DNA of 7,009 nt from Candidatus Brocadiaceae bacterium (GTDB taxonomy: Bacteria; Planctomycetota; Brocadiia; Brocadiales; Bathyanammoxibiaceae): positions 1-7,009 of the forward strand of contig JASEHG010000103.1 of assembly GCA_030018855.1 (NCBI GenBank), written 5' to 3'. Below the pieces are notes generated by a model, which saw only the letters and a program-made list of their open reading frames with translations, was not told the origin of the DNA and did not search any database. Below, one piece after another: positions 5,829-7,009 of this stretch (its first letter is position 1; each line of letters begins with the position of its first letter). Made by a program: the position numbers and the translations under genes.

Positions 5829-5917
5829 AGGGGGCGGGGTTAAACAGTAGTAGGAAATAGGCAGTAAGGAGTAGGCAGAAGGCTTTTTACTGCTTACTCC
5901 CCTGGTCCCTGCCCCCT
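5829..5917. repeat. Long imperfect nested palindrome in the divergent intergenic region
   Basis: The outer arms AGGGGGCGGGG (5829-5839) and CCCTGCCCCCT (5907-5917) pair with one G-T mismatch. Nested inside, GGAGTAGGCAG (5868-5878) and CTGCTTACTCC (5890-5900) pair with one G-T around an 11-base loop. The left part also holds the repetitive run of GTAG, GTAAGG and GTAGGC motifs. The rest of the 425-base gap between rpmF and the sulfite reductase-like gene (5602-6026) holds the two promoters and a palindrome, and no convincing ORF or RNA gene. Confidence 0.55.
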
Positions 5918-5958
5918 CGGTCCCCTAGCTCTCACCACAAGACCCAACAATTCGCCTA

Positions 5959-5987
5959 TTGAAAGGGTGTGTAAAAAATGTTATGCT
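5959..5987 (+). promoter_or_regulatory. Possible promoter of the sulfite reductase-like gene
   Basis: TTGAAA (5959-5964) and TATGCT (5982-5987) are separated by 17 bases. A perfect TATAAT lies slightly downstream at 5989-5994 but has no good -35 at the right distance, so either hexamer may be used. The start of transcription would lie near 5995-6002, about 25-30 bases before the GTG start, enough to include the Shine-Dalgarno. Confidence 0.45.
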
Positions 5988-6026
5988 TTATAATATTATT
6001 CTTCCCAACTTCAAGAGGAGCAAGCA

Positions 6027-6920
6027 GTGACAGAACAGACAGTAACCCCGGAAAGGGTTGATATACAAAAACTTAAGTCAGGCGGGTTCATCAAACAGAC
6101 GCAAAAGGACCTCTTTACCGTGCGCCTGAGGATGCCTGGTGGGAGGGTTACCCCGGAAAAGATGGCCAAGATTGCTGAGGTGGCAAAGAAGTACAGTCGT
6201 ATGGGTTTTTGTCACCTGAGCTTCAGGCAATCCATAGAGCTCATCGGTGTCCATATAGATGACTTTGACAAGGTAGCAAAGGAACTGGCCACTGCAGGGG
6301 TAAAGGTGGCCTCCTGTGGCCCCAGGGTCAGGGTACCCACCGCCTGTGGCGGGTGTGAGTACAACCCCAATGGTCTCATGGAGACCCAGCATAAGGCCCT
6401 TGAGGTGGATGAGAAACTCTTCGGCACCCCTTGCCATCACAAGTTTAAGACGTCCTTCTCTGGCTGTCCCATAGACTGTGCCAGGACGACGGAGAACGAC
6501 CTGGGCTTCCAGGGTGCAGTGGAGCCTCAGTGGGATGAGCCTTTGTGTACAGGTTGTACCCTCTGTGCCAAGGCCTGCATGGAAGGGGCCATAGTCCCAG
6601 ACAAGGACGGCAAACCCATCTTTGACCCAGGCAAGTGCATCTACTGTGCGGACTGTATCCGTGCCTGTCCTACCAACTCCTGGAGGATAAAACGGCAGGG
6701 GTGGATTGTGAGGGTAGGAGGCAAGCACGGCAGACATCCCCGTCAGGCGGAAGAGGTAGCACGTTTTATCCCAGATGAACAGGTAATCCCATTTATAGAG
6801 AAGACCCTCCAGTGGTATAAGGATAATGGACGCCCCAGGGAGAGGATTGGCACTACCATTGACAGGGTAGGACTCTATAGGTTCATTACAGAGGTAGCAG
6901 GGCCTGTACTGCAGTCCTGA
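6027..6920 (+). CDS. Siroheme sulfite/nitrite reductase-like protein with two ferredoxin-type [4Fe-4S] motifs (AsrC / Dsr-like)
   Basis: This 297-residue protein combines a nitrite/sulfite reductase fold with an inserted ferredoxin domain, the layout of anaerobic sulfite reductase subunit C and small Dsr-like proteins. Residues 20-95 form the ferredoxin-like half-domain, with LSFRQSIELIGV (64-75) matching the siroheme-contact strand. The coupled [4Fe-4S]-siroheme region carries Cys107 and Cys110 (TACGGCEYNPNG) and the canonical C-x3-C Cys147/Cys151 in KFKTSFSGCPIDCA. The first pair is spaced C-x2-C, not the usual C-x5-C. The ferredoxin domain supplies CTGCTLCAKAC (174-184) and CIYCADCIRAC (204-214), both CxxCxxCxxxC. 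A likely reaction is six-electron reduction of sulfite, or another siroheme role; no AsrA/AsrB or DsrAB partner is visible. The GTG at 6027 has AAGAGGAG 6 bases upstream. No signal peptide, so it is probably cytoplasmic. Confidence 0.85.
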   Translation: MTEQTVTPERVDIQKLKSGGFIKQTQKDLFTVRLRMPGGRVTPEKMAKIAEVAKKYSRMGFCHLSFRQSIELIGVHIDDFDKVAKELATAGVKVASCGPRVRVPTACGGCEYNPNGLMETQHKALEVDEKLFGTPCHHKFKTSFSGCPIDCARTTENDLGFQGAVEPQWDEPLCTGCTLCAKACMEGAIVPDKDGKPIFDPGKCIYCADCIRACPTNSWRIKRQGWIVRVGGKHGRHPRQAEEVARFIPDEQVIPFIEKTLQWYKDNGRPRERIGTTIDRVGLYRFITEVAGPVLQS

Positions 6921-6931
6921 CCCATTCCCCT

Positions 6932-6949
6932 ATGCCGGATTAAAGGCAT
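6932..6949 (+). terminator. Weak hairpin after the sulfite reductase-like gene
   Basis: ATGCC (6932-6936) and GGCAT (6945-6949) can pair around an 8-base loop, followed by TATTTG. The stem is short and the T run is poor, so termination here is doubtful; the larger palindrome that starts at 6953 may do the job instead. Confidence 0.25.
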
Positions 6950-6952
6950 TAT

Positions 6953-7009
6953 TTGTAGGGGCGTATTGTTCGCCACGGCGAATCTGCCTTAGGCATGACA
7001 ATACGCCCC
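6953..7009. repeat. GTAGGGGC-bounded branched palindrome, cut by the right edge
   Basis: TTGTAGGGGC opens the element at 6953-6962. GGGGCGTATTG (6958-6968) and CAATACGCCCC (6999-7009) form a perfect 11-bp stem. Inside are two further perfect hairpins, TTCGCC-AC-GGCGAA (6969-6982) and TGCCT-T-AGGCA (6985-6995), giving a three-way-junction fold. The left foot is the same as in the element at 73-82, and the right foot (expected TACAA) would lie just past the window end. Confidence 0.8.

Noticed and set aside
5989..5994. Perfect TATAAT as the main -10 box of the sulfite reductase-like gene
   Set aside because: No good -35 lies 16-18 bases upstream; TTGAAA is 24 bases away. It is kept only as an alternative to TATGCT at 5982-5987.
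6078..6737. Long (219-codon) minus-strand frame
   Set aside because: It lies wholly opposite the sulfite reductase-like gene. Its translation lacks family motifs, and the plus-strand protein is clearly real.
1..7009. CRISPR array, tRNA, rRNA or riboswitch
   Set aside because: No regularly spaced direct repeats, no cloverleaf with tRNA consensus loops and no recognisable riboswitch core were seen; the branched fold at 6953-7009 lacks tRNA signatures.

Overview
The window is a gene-dense bacterial chromosomal segment. It carries ribosomal protein L32, a PlsX-FabH-FabD lipid block and Shine-Dalgarno-led genes. Two proteins, a 2-hydroxyacyl-CoA dehydratase-type iron-sulfur protein and a siroheme sulfite reductase-like protein with two extra [4Fe-4S] motifs, point to an anaerobe. 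The FabD nucleophile motif GLSLG and the abundance of GTAGGGGC palindromes would fit Planctomycetota (for example the anammox lineage) or another deep anaerobic phylum such as Nitrospirota. This is weak inference; the sequence alone does not fix the taxon.

Layout. Positions 1-405 (minus) hold the N-terminal 135 codons of a REP-associated tyrosine transposase (RAYT, HUH/Y1 type) that runs off the left edge. It has no stop codon and carries a two-hairpin GTAG-footed palindrome in frame. Positions 443-2230 (minus) hold a small PGPGW-like membrane protein, a YnfA/UPF0060 membrane protein and a 2-hydroxyacyl-CoA dehydratase subunit; the last has its own sigma70-like promoter. Positions 2352-5601 (minus) are the tight operon rpmF-plsX-fabH-fabD, led by a near-consensus promoter. 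Positions 5602-6026 are a divergent intergenic region with promoters for both sides and a long imperfect palindrome. Positions 6027-6920 (plus) encode the sulfite reductase-like protein, followed at the right edge by another GTAGGGGC-bounded palindrome.

How it fits together. PlsX, FabH and FabD supply acyl-phosphate for phospholipid synthesis, the first condensation of fatty-acid synthesis, and malonyl-ACP. rpmF couples them to ribosome production, as in many bacteria, but yceD upstream and fabG/acpP downstream are absent. The most interesting layer is a repeat family with a GTAG foot and a GGGC stem. One copy is an inverted pair of hairpins inside the transposase gene. One is an in-frame hairpin inside the dehydratase gene. 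One is a larger branched copy at the right edge. A related inner hairpin abuts the fabD stop codon. This looks like a REP/RAYT system whose elements are tolerated inside protein-coding sequence.
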